A DNA stretch of 64,000 bases, from the NCBI GenBank assembly GCA_021776175.1, contig JAJFGJ010000002.1, positions 1 to 64,000 of the forward strand. Reading direction: 5' to 3'. The DNA comes from Kiloniellaceae bacterium. GTDB lineage: Bacteria > Pseudomonadota > Alphaproteobacteria > Kiloniellales > J153. The first letter of the stretch is position 1, and each line of letters opens with the position of its first letter. The position numbers and the translations under genes were made by a program. The notes beneath the pieces are model-generated. The model did no database searches, had not been told where the DNA came from, and saw nothing but the letters and a program-made list of their open reading frames with translations. Shown in pieces: positions 18,313-27,356 of this stretch.

Positions 18313-19289
18313 GCGAGATCACGCTTGTCGAGGCGGTGCGCCTCGCGCTCGCCCGGGCCATGGAAGAAGACGAGACCGTCCTGCTGCTCGGCGAGGACAT
18401 TGGCATCGATGGCGGCGTATTCCGGGCAACCGACGGTCTCATTGAGCGCTTCGGTGAGCGGCGGGTCATGGATACGCCGCTTTCCGAATCGCTTTTCGCC
18501 GGTTTAGCGGTCGGCCTCGGGGCACAAGGTTTTCGGCCCGTGGTCGAATACCAGTTCATGGGCTTTATCTATCCGGCGATCGACCAGGTCGTGAACCATG
18601 CCGGCCGCCTGAGAAACCGGACGCGCGGCCGCCTGACTTGCCCCATGGTGATACGCGCGCCCTACGGTGGCGGCATCCATGCGCCGGAACACCATTCGGA
18701 GAGCATGGAAGCCCTGTTCGCCCACATCCCCGGCATCAGGGTAGTTATTCCGTCCTCCCCGGCGCACGCCTATGGCCTACTACTGGCCGCGATTCGCGAT
18801 CCCGACCCGGTCGTGTTCCTGGAGCCGAAACGAATTTACCGGGCGCCAAAGGAAGAAATCGCCGATGACGGCGTCGCGACGCCCCTGGACCAGTGCTTCA
18901 CCGTGCGCGAGGGGCGCGACGTGACCCTGATCACCTGGGGGGCGATGATCATTGAAACCCTGGCGGCGGCCGAAACCCTCGCCGCCGAGGGCGTCGAGGC
19001 CGAGGTGATCGACGTGGCCACTCTGAAGCCCCTGGACATGGCGACGATCCTGTCCTCGGTGGAACGGACCGGGCGTTGTGCGATCATACACGAGGCGCCC
19101 CTGAGTGGCGGCGTCGGTGCGGAAATCGCGGCCGGCCTAGCCAACCGCGGGCTGGTCAACCTGCTCGCCCCGGTGGGGCGCGTGGCCGGCTATGACACGG
19201 TCATGCCCCTGCCCCGCCTGGAGATTTACTACATGCCAACACAGGAGCGGATCCTGCGCACGGTGCGCCGGGTGCTGGCCTACGCATGA
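18309..19289 (+). CDS. 2-oxoacid dehydrogenase E1 component, beta subunit
   Basis: The 326-residue beta subunit contains LVEAVRLALARAMEEDETVL and LLGEDIGIDGGVFRATDGL at the N-terminus, the FAGLAVGLGAQGFRPVVEYQ segment, and the C-terminal transketolase-like domain with EVIDVATLKPLDM. It completes the E1 heterotetramer with the upstream gene. Overlaps of 4 bases on both sides (ATGA) imply coupled translation of E1 alpha, E1 beta and E2. Confidence 0.92.
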   Translation: MSEITLVEAVRLALARAMEEDETVLLLGEDIGIDGGVFRATDGLIERFGERRVMDTPLSESLFAGLAVGLGAQGFRPVVEYQFMGFIYPAIDQVVNHAGRLRNRTRGRLTCPMVIRAPYGGGIHAPEHHSESMEALFAHIPGIRVVIPSSPAHAYGLLLAAIRDPDPVVFLEPKRIYRAPKEEIADDGVATPLDQCFTVREGRDVTLITWGAMIIETLAAAETLAAEGVEAEVIDVATLKPLDMATILSSVERTGRCAIIHEAPLSGGVGAEIAAGLANRGLVNLLAPVGRVAGYDTVMPLPRLEIYYMPTQERILRTVRRVLAYA

Positions 19290-20395
19290 GCACGTTCAAC
19301 TTGCCCGACCTCGGCGAAGGCCTGCAGGACGCGGAGATAGTGACCTGGCACGCCGGGGCCGGCGATCACGTGGTGGCGGATCAGCCGCTGGTTTCGGTCG
19401 AAACGGACAAGGCCGTGGTCGAGATCCCCTCGCCGCAGGCCGGCCGCATTGCGCGCTGCTTCGGAGAACCGGGCGATATCGTGAAGATCGGCAGCCCCCT
19501 GGTGGAGTTCGAAACGGCGGCCCAACCGGACGCGGGCACAGTCGTGGGCACTATCGCAACGGAGGAAAAGCCGAAGCCGGCCGCCGCCACACCGACGACG
19601 GTAATCGCGCCCGGCACGGCCCGCGCCAAAGCCACGCCCGCCGTCCGGGCGCTGGCCCAGCGCTTGGGTATCGATCTCTCGCACGTAGCGGCCAGCGGAC
19701 CGGACGGTGCGATTATGGCGGCCGACGTCGAACGCGCGGCGGCCGCCATCGCCGCGGCGGGACCGCTGGAGCCACTGCGCGGGGTGCGCCGCGCCATGGC
19801 GGTCAAGATGGAACGCGCGCACGCCGAGGTCGTCCCCGCCACCGTGACCGAGGAGGCCGACATCCACGATTGGCACGCCGAAAGCGACGTGACCTTGCGT
19901 CTGATCCGCGCCATTGTCGCCGGATGCGAGGCGGAGCCGGCGCTCAATGCCTGGTACCTGGGCCGCGATAAGGGCCGGCGCCTGCATACCAATGTCGATC
20001 TCGGCATCGCCATGGACACCGAAGACGGCCTCTTCGTGCCGGTGTTGCGTGATGTGGGGGCGCGCGGCCCAGATGACCTGCGCCGGGGCCTTGAGCGCAT
20101 GAAGACCGACGTCCGGGCGCGCAGCATCCCAGCCGAGGAGCTGCGCGGGCAGACGATCACCCTGTCCAACTTCGGCATGTTCGGCGGCCGCCATGCCGCC
20201 CTGGTGGTCTTACCCCCGCAGGTTGCGATCCTCGGCGCCGGGCGGATCGCCGAACGCGCCGTCGCGCATGAAGGCCGGGCGGCGGTGCGCCGCGTTCTGC
20301 CGCTGTCGCTCACCTTCGATCATCGCGCGGTCATGGGCGGCGAAGCGTCGCGTTTTCTGGCTGCCCTGGCGGCCGATCTCGAAGAATCCGAATGA
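19286..20395 (+). CDS. Dihydrolipoamide acyltransferase, E2 component
   Basis: This 369-residue E2 has one lipoyl domain (residues of about 1-78, lipoyl lysine in VETDKAVVEIPSPQAGR), an Ala/Pro-rich linker, an E3/E1-binding domain (ATPAVRALAQRLGIDLSHV...GPDGAIMAADVE) and a catalytic acyltransferase domain. The active-site stretch reads LTFDHRAVMGGEASRF. The histidine is present, but the Asp of the usual H-R-x-x-D-G motif is Met. No E3 gene (dihydrolipoamide dehydrogenase) is in the cluster, so E3 must come from elsewhere. Confidence 0.92.
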   Translation: MSTFNLPDLGEGLQDAEIVTWHAGAGDHVVADQPLVSVETDKAVVEIPSPQAGRIARCFGEPGDIVKIGSPLVEFETAAQPDAGTVVGTIATEEKPKPAAATPTTVIAPGTARAKATPAVRALAQRLGIDLSHVAASGPDGAIMAADVERAAAAIAAAGPLEPLRGVRRAMAVKMERAHAEVVPATVTEEADIHDWHAESDVTLRLIRAIVAGCEAEPALNAWYLGRDKGRRLHTNVDLGIAMDTEDGLFVPVLRDVGARGPDDLRRGLERMKTDVRARSIPAEELRGQTITLSNFGMFGGRHAALVVLPPQVAILGAGRIAERAVAHEGRAAVRRVLPLSLTFDHRAVMGGEASRFLAALAADLEESE

Positions 20396-20421
20396 GGCGC
20401 GACTTGAAGGGATAGAACACC

Positions 20422-21528
20422 ATGGAAGACGCCTTTCGCTTCGCCGACGACCTGGGCCCAACCAAGGTGATCCACATCTATGAGCCGCGCACCGGCCTGA
20501 AAGCCGTCTTGGTTGTGGACAATGTGGCCTGCGGCCCTTCGATTGGGGGCGTTCGTATGGCCCCGGATGTCAGCACCCAGGAATGCTTCCGCCTGGCGCG
20601 GGCCATGACCCTAAAGAATGCGGCCGCGGGCCTGCGCCATGGTGGCGGCAAGTCCGTGATCTTCGCCGATCCGCGCATGCCGGCGGCGGAGAAGGAACGC
20701 TTGGTCCGTGCCTTCGCCTGTGCCATCGGGGACATTAAAGACTACATAGCTGGGCCGGACATGGGTACCGATGAAACTTGCATGGCCTGGGTTCACGACG
20801 AGATCGGCCGCAGCGTTGGCCTGCCGCCGGAAATCGGCGGCATCCCGCTAGACCGGATTGGCGCGACCGGTTTCGGACTCAGTGTCGCGATCGATGTCGC
20901 GCGCCGATTTTGCGATCTTGAGATTGAGGGCGCGCGCGTCGTGATCCAAGGCTTCGGCTCGGTCGGTCAGCATGCCGCTCGTTTCCTGGCTGAAAAGGGC
21001 GCGGTCCTGGTCGCCGCCGCGGATTCGCGGGCTACGCTTGCCAACCCGGGCGGCCTGAACATCGACGCGCTGATGCGGCTCAAGCGTGACGGCAAGAGTC
21101 TCGCGGATCACGACGCCGGAGAGAAGTTGGACCGCGGTGCCGTTATCGGCATCGACTGCGATATCTGGATCCCGGCCGCACGGCCCGACGTGATCCGGGA
21201 GAATAACGTCGCGTGTCTCAAGACCAAGATAGTCGCCCAAGGTGCGAACATCCCGGTGACGGCCGCGGCCGAGGCGGCCCTGCACGAGCGTAACATCCTG
21301 TCGATCCCGGACTTTATCGCCAACGCCGGCGGCGTTATCTGTGGGGCTGTGGAGTACGCTGGCGGCACCCAGCGCCAAGCCTTCGAGACAATCGAAGAAA
21401 AGATCCGGCACAATACGCAAGCCGTGCTCGAGGCGAGCCTTGCGCAAGCGGTCCTACCCCGGGTGGCGGCCGCCGGCCTGGCCCGCCGCCGGGTCGAGCG
21501 TGCCATGACCTATCGCCGCTGGTCATGA
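20422..21528 (+). CDS. Glu/Leu/Phe/Val dehydrogenase
   Basis: This 368-residue amino-acid dehydrogenase deaminates an amino acid to its 2-oxoacid with NAD(P)+. The substrate and catalytic motif is AAAGLRHGGGKSVIFADPR, with its lysine. GPDMGTDE is conserved, and the nucleotide-binding fold contains VVIQGFGSVGQHAARFLAEKG. The short length fits leucine/valine dehydrogenases better than 420-450-residue glutamate dehydrogenases. Lying directly behind E1-E2, it would supply branched-chain 2-oxoacids to that complex, which is the main reason to read the operon as branched-chain amino acid catabolism. It overlaps the archease gene by 4 bases. Confidence 0.88.
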   Translation: MEDAFRFADDLGPTKVIHIYEPRTGLKAVLVVDNVACGPSIGGVRMAPDVSTQECFRLARAMTLKNAAAGLRHGGGKSVIFADPRMPAAEKERLVRAFACAIGDIKDYIAGPDMGTDETCMAWVHDEIGRSVGLPPEIGGIPLDRIGATGFGLSVAIDVARRFCDLEIEGARVVIQGFGSVGQHAARFLAEKGAVLVAAADSRATLANPGGLNIDALMRLKRDGKSLADHDAGEKLDRGAVIGIDCDIWIPAARPDVIRENNVACLKTKIVAQGANIPVTAAAEAALHERNILSIPDFIANAGGVICGAVEYAGGTQRQAFETIEEKIRHNTQAVLEASLAQAVLPRVAAAGLARRRVERAMTYRRWS

Positions 21529-21965
21529 CCCGGAAAACGGGTGGGGGAACGGCTCGGTGGGAGCTGTTTCCCCACGGTGCGGACATGGGAGTACGTGGCA
21601 TGGGTCCATCACTGGAAGCCGCCTTCGAGCAAGCCGCGCTGGCCCTGACCGCGGTCTTGACCGACCCCAGTGTTGTTGAGAGCCAGACCGCCGTCGACGT
21701 GGAATGCGAGGCACTGGACCCGGAGATCCTGCTGACCGACTGGCTGAACGCCCTGGTGTACGAGATGGCAACCCGGAACATGGTGTTCGGCCACTTTCGG
21801 GTCCGGATTGATGGGCTGCGGTTACGGGGCCGCGCCTGGGGCGAGACGGTTGATGTCGGGCGTCATGAGCCGGCCGTCGAGATCAAGGGTGCGACCATGA
21901 CGGCGCTGAAAGCGATCGAAGATCGGCCGGGGCATTGGATCGCACAATGCGTGGTCGACGTTTGA
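21525..21965 (+). CDS. Archease
   Basis: The protein is 146 residues. WELFPHGADMGVRGMGPSLE is the archease N-terminal signature with the metal-binding Asp, followed by ILLTDWLNALVYEMATR and EIKGATMTALKA. Archease speeds the guanylylation and turnover of RtcB RNA ligase, and rtcB is the next gene. The start overlaps the stop of the amino-acid dehydrogenase, so this RNA-repair pair is translationally tied to a catabolic operon. Confidence 0.93.
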   Translation: MTRKTGGGTARWELFPHGADMGVRGMGPSLEAAFEQAALALTAVLTDPSVVESQTAVDVECEALDPEILLTDWLNALVYEMATRNMVFGHFRVRIDGLRLRGRAWGETVDVGRHEPAVEIKGATMTALKAIEDRPGHWIAQCVVDV

Positions 21966-21998
21966 TGTGGCGGCCGCCCGCGAGGAGTCGAGAAAACC

Positions 21999-23429
21999 AT
22001 GGACATGAATCGCCTTGAGCGCATCTCCGCCTTCGCTTGGCGTATTCCTGCGAGCGGCGCGATGCGGGTGCCCGCGGTTATCTTTGCCGACGCTCAGCTG
22101 ATCGAAGACATGGACGACAAGGTCTTCGAGCAGATCGTCAACGTCGCGACCCTGCCCGGCATCGTTGAGGCCGCCTACGCCATGCCGGATGCCCACTGGG
22201 GCTATGGTTTTCCGATCGGCGGTGTCGCGGCCTTCGACCCTGACGAGGGCGGCGTGGTCTCGGCGGGTGGGGTCGGCTTCGACATTTCCTGCGGCGTCAG
22301 GACCATGCTGACCGGCCTGAGCGCGCGCGATATCGAGCCGATGAAAGCGGCACTTGCCGATGATCTCTTCGCGTACGTTCCCGCCGGTGTGGGCAGCACC
22401 GGACGTATCGTGCTCTCGGAGCCGGAGATGGACGCCATGCTGAACGGCGGCGCCGCCTGGGCAGTGGCCAAAGGGTATGGGAACGCCGCCGACCTGGACA
22501 GCATAGAGGAAGGCGGCCGGATGGCAGGCGCCGAACCGGAGCAGGTCTCCCCCCGTGCCAGGAAGCGCCAGCGCAAGGAGATGGGCACGTTGGGTTCCGG
22601 AAATCATTATCTCGAAGTCCAGGAAGTAATTGAGATATTCGACTCTGAGGCAGCACGCGCCTTCGGTCTGAAGATCGGCGACGCGGTGGTCAGCATTCAC
22701 TGCGGCTCGCGTGGCCTCGGCCACCAGATCGGCACCGAGTTTCTACGCGATATGGCGGTTGCCGCGGCTGAGAGCGGGATCGTCTTGCCGGATCGTGAGC
22801 TCGCCTGCGCGCCGATCGCCTCGCCGATCGGCCAACGCTATCTCGGCGCCATGCGGGCGGCCATCAACTGCGCCTTGGCCAACAGAGAAATCATCGGTCA
22901 TATCACGCGCCAAGTCTTCGCCGGTCTTATTCCCGGTGCGCGTCTGGACTTGCTGTTCGACGTCTCGCACAATACCTGCAAGGTGGAGGAGCACGTCATC
23001 GCCGGCGAACGCCGAACCGTCTTTATTCACCGAAAGGGCGCGACCCGGGCCTTCGGCCCCGGTCATACCGATCTGCCGTCGTCTCTGCACGCAACCGGAC
23101 AGCCGGTCCTCATCGGCGGCAGCATGGGCACCGCCTCCTATGTACTGACCGGCACCGCGCAGAGCGAGTCGCTCGCCTTCAGCTCGGCTTGCCACGGTGC
23201 GGGCCGCCGCATGAGCCGGCACGCGGCCCTCAAGCACTGGAAAGGACACCAGGTGGTCGATGACTTGGCAAAGCGCGGAATCTTGATTCGCAGCCGCTCC
23301 TCACGCGGCGTCGCCGAGGAGGCGCCGGGCGCCTATAAGGATGTGGGTGCAGTGGTCGACGCTTCCCACAATGCCGGGCTCGCCCGCAAGGTCGCGCGTC
23401 TGGAGCCGCTCATTTGCATCAAGGGATAG
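21999..23429 (+). CDS. rtcB: RNA-splicing ligase RtcB
   Basis: RtcB joins RNA 2',3'-cyclic phosphate or 3'-phosphate ends to 5'-OH ends using GTP and Mn2+. The 476-residue protein has the metal-site motifs GGVGFDISCGVR, GTLGSGNHYLEVQ, IHCGSRGLGHQIG and FDVSHNTCKVEEH, and the guanylate-acceptor region HRKGATRAFGPG with GRRMSRHAA. It follows archease by 33 bases. A decayed paralogue lies about 13 kb downstream, so this is the only functional copy in the window. Confidence 0.95.
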   Translation: MDMNRLERISAFAWRIPASGAMRVPAVIFADAQLIEDMDDKVFEQIVNVATLPGIVEAAYAMPDAHWGYGFPIGGVAAFDPDEGGVVSAGGVGFDISCGVRTMLTGLSARDIEPMKAALADDLFAYVPAGVGSTGRIVLSEPEMDAMLNGGAAWAVAKGYGNAADLDSIEEGGRMAGAEPEQVSPRARKRQRKEMGTLGSGNHYLEVQEVIEIFDSEAARAFGLKIGDAVVSIHCGSRGLGHQIGTEFLRDMAVAAAESGIVLPDRELACAPIASPIGQRYLGAMRAAINCALANREIIGHITRQVFAGLIPGARLDLLFDVSHNTCKVEEHVIAGERRTVFIHRKGATRAFGPGHTDLPSSLHATGQPVLIGGSMGTASYVLTGTAQSESLAFSSACHGAGRRMSRHAALKHWKGHQVVDDLAKRGILIRSRSSRGVAEEAPGAYKDVGAVVDASHNAGLARKVARLEPLICIKG

Positions 23430-23507
23430 GCGACTGGCATTAGTGCAACTTGGTGTGGCGTGCTCGCTTTGCCGGTCTTAACGACCTCACTAACCGGAGA
23501 CGAATCC

Positions 23508-24164
23508 TTGAATAGACCGAACCGGGCGTCACCCGCGGCGACAGGACAACCTAAGAGCTTCAAGAACAATCGCGTCCTGCAAGCAATTGCAGTAATCTAT
23601 GCCACTGTCTGGCTGATTGCCGCTATCTCGCCGACGGATCGCTTCGACTGGCTGCTCGAAAACCTGCTTGTCTTTGTCTTCGTCGGCCTGCTTGCCGCAA
23701 CTTACCGTGCCTTCACCTTCTCCAACCTATCCTATGGGCTGATGGCGGTCTTCTTGTGTTTGCACGCGGTAGGCGCGCATTACAACTATTCGCATTCACC
23801 TATTGGCTTCTGGCTTCAGTCGGCCCTCGACATGGAGCGCAACCACTACGACCGGGTCATACATTTTCTCTTTGGGTTGCTGTTCAGCTATCCGCTCCAT
23901 GAGCTTGCCAGGCGCGCCGCCCGCATCTCCGGGGGGTGGTGTTACCTGGTAAGCCTTGCGCTGATCCTGGCCTGCAGCAACTTCTATGAAATAGTCGAAT
24001 GGGCCACAGCCGAAATCATCGATCCAGAGGCCGCCTTTGCGTTCCTAGGGACACAAGGCGATGTGTTCGACGCGCAAAAAGACACCGTGCTCGCCCTGGC
24101 CGGAGCCATCCTGGGCCTCTCCCTCACGGCCCTAAGCAGCAATGCGCGCGTCCGGACACATTGA
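23508..24164 (+). CDS. DUF2238 (YjdF-type) inner membrane protein
   Basis: This is a membrane protein of about 218 residues with five or six hydrophobic segments. The sequences HAVGAHYNYSHSPIGFW, RNHYDRVIHFLFGLL, NFYEIVEWATAEI and LGTQGDVFDAQKDT are the conserved histidine- and acid-rich motifs of the YjdF/DUF2238 family, whose function is unknown. I chose the TTG at 23508 because GGAGA lies seven bases upstream; a GTG at 23460 is in frame but has no such site. Confidence 0.82.
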   Translation: MNRPNRASPAATGQPKSFKNNRVLQAIAVIYATVWLIAAISPTDRFDWLLENLLVFVFVGLLAATYRAFTFSNLSYGLMAVFLCLHAVGAHYNYSHSPIGFWLQSALDMERNHYDRVIHFLFGLLFSYPLHELARRAARISGGWCYLVSLALILACSNFYEIVEWATAEIIDPEAAFAFLGTQGDVFDAQKDTVLALAGAILGLSLTALSSNARVRTH

Positions 24165-24173
24165 CGCGGTTAC

Positions 24174-25502
24174 TTAAGGCCCTGGCGGAATCAAGCCGTT
24201 CCGCATCAGCGCCTGGGTCGCATCGCGGGCCGCCTTGATCTTGGCCAGTGCGGTATCGTAGAGGGCCCCGTGGTCCAGGTTCAACCGCGCCAAGCCTTGC
24301 TCCTGCGCTTGCATCCCCACGGCGACGGCGATCCGCGCGGGCACCTGCCAATCGGTCATGCGAGGCAGAATTGACTCTTCGCCCAGGTTGACCTGCGCGG
24401 CGGCCGCCAATTCCCGCGCCGCCGCGAAGGCCATTTCGTCGCTGATCGTCCTGGCCCGGACGTCCAGGGCACCGCGGAATATACCCGGAAAGCCAAGCGA
24501 ATTGTTGACCTGATTGGGAAAATCGCTTCTGCCCGTGGCGGCAATCCGCGCCCCCGCGGCCTTGGCGTCCTGTGGCCAAATTTCCGGCACGGGATTCGCG
24601 CAGGCGAAGACAATGGCGTCCGGCGCCATGGCCTTAATCCATTCGGCCTCGATGGTCCCGGGGCCGGGTCGGGAAAAGGCGATGCAAGCGTCGGCGCCGC
24701 GCAAAGCCTCGGCGATGCCGCCGACGACTTTCTCCCGGTTCGTTTCCTCACAGACTTGCCATTTTTCGGCGTAAAAGTCCCGCGCCGCCTCGATATCCGA
24801 GCGCCCGAGGTGGAGTGTTCCCTTGCTGTCGCATGCGACGATGGCTTCAGTTGCGATACCGCTCGCCTTCAACAGCCGATAGGTCGCGACATTGGCCGCG
24901 CCCATACCGATCATGGCGAGTTTGATATCCACCAGGCGTTTGCCGACCACATCGAGCGCATTGAGAAGGCCGGCAAGCGCCACCGTGGCGGAGCCCTGTT
25001 GGTCGTCGTGCCAGACCGGGATATTTAGTCTCGGACGCAGCCGATCCAAGATCGAGAAGCATCCCGGCTGAGCTATATCCTCCAAATTTATGCCGCCGAA
25101 GGATGGCTCCAGAGCGGCGACCGTCTCGACCATGGCCGTCGGATCGCGGGTTCCGACGCAAAGCGGCACGGCATCGATGCCGCCCAGGTACTTGAAAAGA
25201 AGCGCCTTGCCCTCCATGACCGGCAGGCCGGCCTCCGGGCCGATGTCGCCAAGGCCCAGAACCCTGGTCCCGTTGGAGACAATCGCGACACTATTGCCCT
25301 TGTTGGTGTAGTCGTAGACACGCGCGGGGTCGTCATGAATCGCCAGGCAGGGCGCCGCGACTCCCGGCGTGTACCATAGCGCGAAATCCTCTAATCCGCG
25401 GATCGGACATTTCGGCAGGCTCTGAATTTTACCCCGGTACAGGGCATGCGCGCGTAGAGACTCTTCGGATTGGCGCTGTGAGGAGGACCTATCGCTTGCC
25501 AT
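24174..25502 (-). CDS. Malic enzyme, short form (probably NADP-dependent)
   Basis: This enzyme decarboxylates malate to pyruvate with reduction of NAD(P)+. The 442-residue protein has the malic N-terminal domain (LWYTPGVAAPCLAIHDDP, GDIGPEAGLPVMEGKALLF, FGGINLEDI) and the NAD-binding domain (IPVWHDDQQGSATVALAGL, LAMIGMGAANVATYR, SDFPNQVNNSLGFPGIFRG). It lacks the phosphotransacetylase-like C-terminal domain of long MaeB proteins. I prefer the ATG at 25502 (MASDRSS); ATG 25541 is also in frame. It converges with the DUF2238 gene, 9 bases apart. Confidence 0.9.
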   Translation of the reverse strand: MASDRSSSQRQSEESLRAHALYRGKIQSLPKCPIRGLEDFALWYTPGVAAPCLAIHDDPARVYDYTNKGNSVAIVSNGTRVLGLGDIGPEAGLPVMEGKALLFKYLGGIDAVPLCVGTRDPTAMVETVAALEPSFGGINLEDIAQPGCFSILDRLRPRLNIPVWHDDQQGSATVALAGLLNALDVVGKRLVDIKLAMIGMGAANVATYRLLKASGIATEAIVACDSKGTLHLGRSDIEAARDFYAEKWQVCEETNREKVVGGIAEALRGADACIAFSRPGPGTIEAEWIKAMAPDAIVFACANPVPEIWPQDAKAAGARIAATGRSDFPNQVNNSLGFPGIFRGALDVRARTISDEMAFAAARELAAAAQVNLGEESILPRMTDWQVPARIAVAVGMQAQEQGLARLNLDHGALYDTALAKIKAARDATQALMRNGLIPPGP

Positions 25503-25508
25503 AATGGA

Positions 25509-25553
25509 CTTATAGGCACGATCTTTTTGTGCCCTCGCCATGACTTGGATCAA
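25509..25553 (-). promoter_or_regulatory. Possible FNR-like half-palindrome and -10 upstream of malic enzyme
   Basis: On the minus strand TTGATCCAAGTCAT (25553 down to 25540) resembles the FNR consensus with one clear mismatch, and TATAAG (25514-25509) could be a -10 hexamer. The spacing is 3 bp longer than in the other three cases in this window. If real, the transcript would begin at about the ATG at 25502, giving a leaderless mRNA. The evidence is weak. Confidence 0.25.
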
Positions 25554-25768
25554 GCAGACACGGACCAGCTTGCAAGGCAAAGCTTATCCCCCACCAACCG
25601 GCGAAGGCCTGCGGCGCGTTGCAGTTGGCCAGAATCTTGACCCGAATCAAAAGACAAGGCGCGGCAGACTAGCATTCGATTCTGTGCTAGATCGACCGAG
25701 AGATTCCTTCACGGCCCATCTTATCTCCAACTTAGCCAAGGTCTGCTGCTGGATAACGCGGAATGGCC

Positions 25769-27232
25769 CTACTTCGGCGACAGGCGGACGGCCAGATCCT
25801 CCGCATGGGCCTTGGCCCTCGCAACGTTCTTGCCCAGTACCATGAATTCGTAGCCGCTGCCATCTTGCAGCCGGCTGGGCGCAAGGATCACCGCGCCAGT
25901 GTCGCGTAAGCCCGGCTTAAAGAGCTCGGTATCGAGCTCGACCTGAATCTCGTCGAAGCTTCGTGGCGCTCCGGACATGTTGGCGCGATCGATGACGACC
26001 GGCGGCCGCATGGTCCAATCCCCGATTAGGCGGTTTGCCAGAGTCATGGGAATCGACACGCCGCCCCAGCGCCCATTGCATTCGACCCAATGCAAGGTGG
26101 CAGATGCGAGATCCTCACCAACGATGATCGCGTCGAAACTGCATCGACCGAAGTACCCAAGCTCCTGAAAAAGGTATGCCAAGCGAACCGCTTCCTGTGC
26201 CAGACGGCGGCGCCAGGGTTCCGGCACGGCGCTCGGCGCCGCACCACCGAACTCTCGCGCTGGTCCAACCACCATCTGATCGAATAGCCCCTCGAAGACC
26301 GGCAAACCGTCGGTGCGATCCGGAACCCAGATTTGCGCCGATGGGCTGGCCAGGATTGGCTCTTCCCAGGCCGTAACCATCAAAGGGTACGCGCCTTTCC
26401 AGCCAACACTGCGCAAGGAAGACGCCGCTGTATCGCGCAGATGCCGCAATGTCATATCCCGTAGATCTCGGGACTGCAGGATGATATTGCCGGCGGAACT
26501 CGCGCTGTCGGGAATCTTGATGGCAACGCAGCGGTATTGCCTCCCGAGAACAGCGGCTTGGCCGGCGAGCGCGGCCAGATTGTAGACTGCCTTCGACAAA
26601 GGCGTGGCCTGAGCACCCAGCACCTCTCCTACGCGCGCGGTAAACCAGATTTTGTCATTGACCCGGCGTGTAAGACGGGGGATCGGGGCGGCGACGAGAA
26701 TCGGAACTCGCGCGGCATCCGCGATGCACCGCGCCAGTGTCCAAACGCCCCCAGTGCCCATGTAGGGAACAACATTGAGGCCCCCGCTTCGTCTGGCCAA
26801 ATCCGCCGCACGGCCGATAAGGGCTGGATCGTTTGCACAGCGCTGGGCTAGAGCCAGCGGCTTGGCGGACACCGCCGGGGACATCACCTCCACATGGCCA
26901 AGCCCTAGAATACTCCGGCAATAGTTCTCGAACCCGGGGTGACGCGGCTGCGCGATGACAACGAGATCGCCATCTCCCGCCAGGAGCAAGGCCCGATAGG
27001 TATAGGCAACGTCGCCACGTTCCTCGAATAAAGTGATCCAACTGTGATCCTCGATAACCAGGCTTGGCCAGGGCCCGAGACCGGGTAACACCTGCGAGCC
27101 GAATGCTGCATTGACTGAAAGGGCAGGCTCATCCGCGCGCAGATCACGCGCAAGACGACTTAGGCGCTCGCCCTCCTTTGCGTCGAGGGTTACGTCAAAA
27201 TGCGCGACGATGGGCAGATCTGTCATGGCCAT
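25769..27232 (-). CDS. ATP-grasp-superfamily protein, PGM1-like
   Basis: This protein of about 487 residues is assigned by its overall pattern: an N-terminal pre-ATP-grasp-like region, a middle segment VPYMGTGGVWTLARCIADAA and YRCVAIKIPDSASSAGN, and a C-terminal metal-site-like VECNGRWGGVSIPMTLANRL. The last resembles the ExNxR motif of ATP-grasp ligases, closest to my memory of the PGM1 peptide-ligase group. Such enzymes join a carboxylate to an amine using ATP; the substrates are unknown. The start is uncertain (ATG 27232 or 27226; an upstream TTG at 27286). It is on the strand of the phosphoesterase and radical SAM genes and may share their transcript. Confidence 0.55.
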   Translation of the reverse strand: MAMTDLPIVAHFDVTLDAKEGERLSRLARDLRADEPALSVNAAFGSQVLPGLGPWPSLVIEDHSWITLFEERGDVAYTYRALLLAGDGDLVVIAQPRHPGFENYCRSILGLGHVEVMSPAVSAKPLALAQRCANDPALIGRAADLARRSGGLNVVPYMGTGGVWTLARCIADAARVPILVAAPIPRLTRRVNDKIWFTARVGEVLGAQATPLSKAVYNLAALAGQAAVLGRQYRCVAIKIPDSASSAGNIILQSRDLRDMTLRHLRDTAASSLRSVGWKGAYPLMVTAWEEPILASPSAQIWVPDRTDGLPVFEGLFDQMVVGPAREFGGAAPSAVPEPWRRRLAQEAVRLAYLFQELGYFGRCSFDAIIVGEDLASATLHWVECNGRWGGVSIPMTLANRLIGDWTMRPPVVIDRANMSGAPRSFDEIQVELDTELFKPGLRDTGAVILAPSRLQDGSGYEFMVLGKNVARAKAHAEDLAVRLSPK

Positions 27233-27356
27233 ACCAAGGCACGCGGCAGCGTATTGGAGACCGGATCGATCCCGGTCCAAAATCAAGTCGTCGAACCGCC
27301 TTCCATCGGCCCTTGCCGGAAGTTACGCCAAACGCGAGCGGCGGTCTCGGTCTTTA

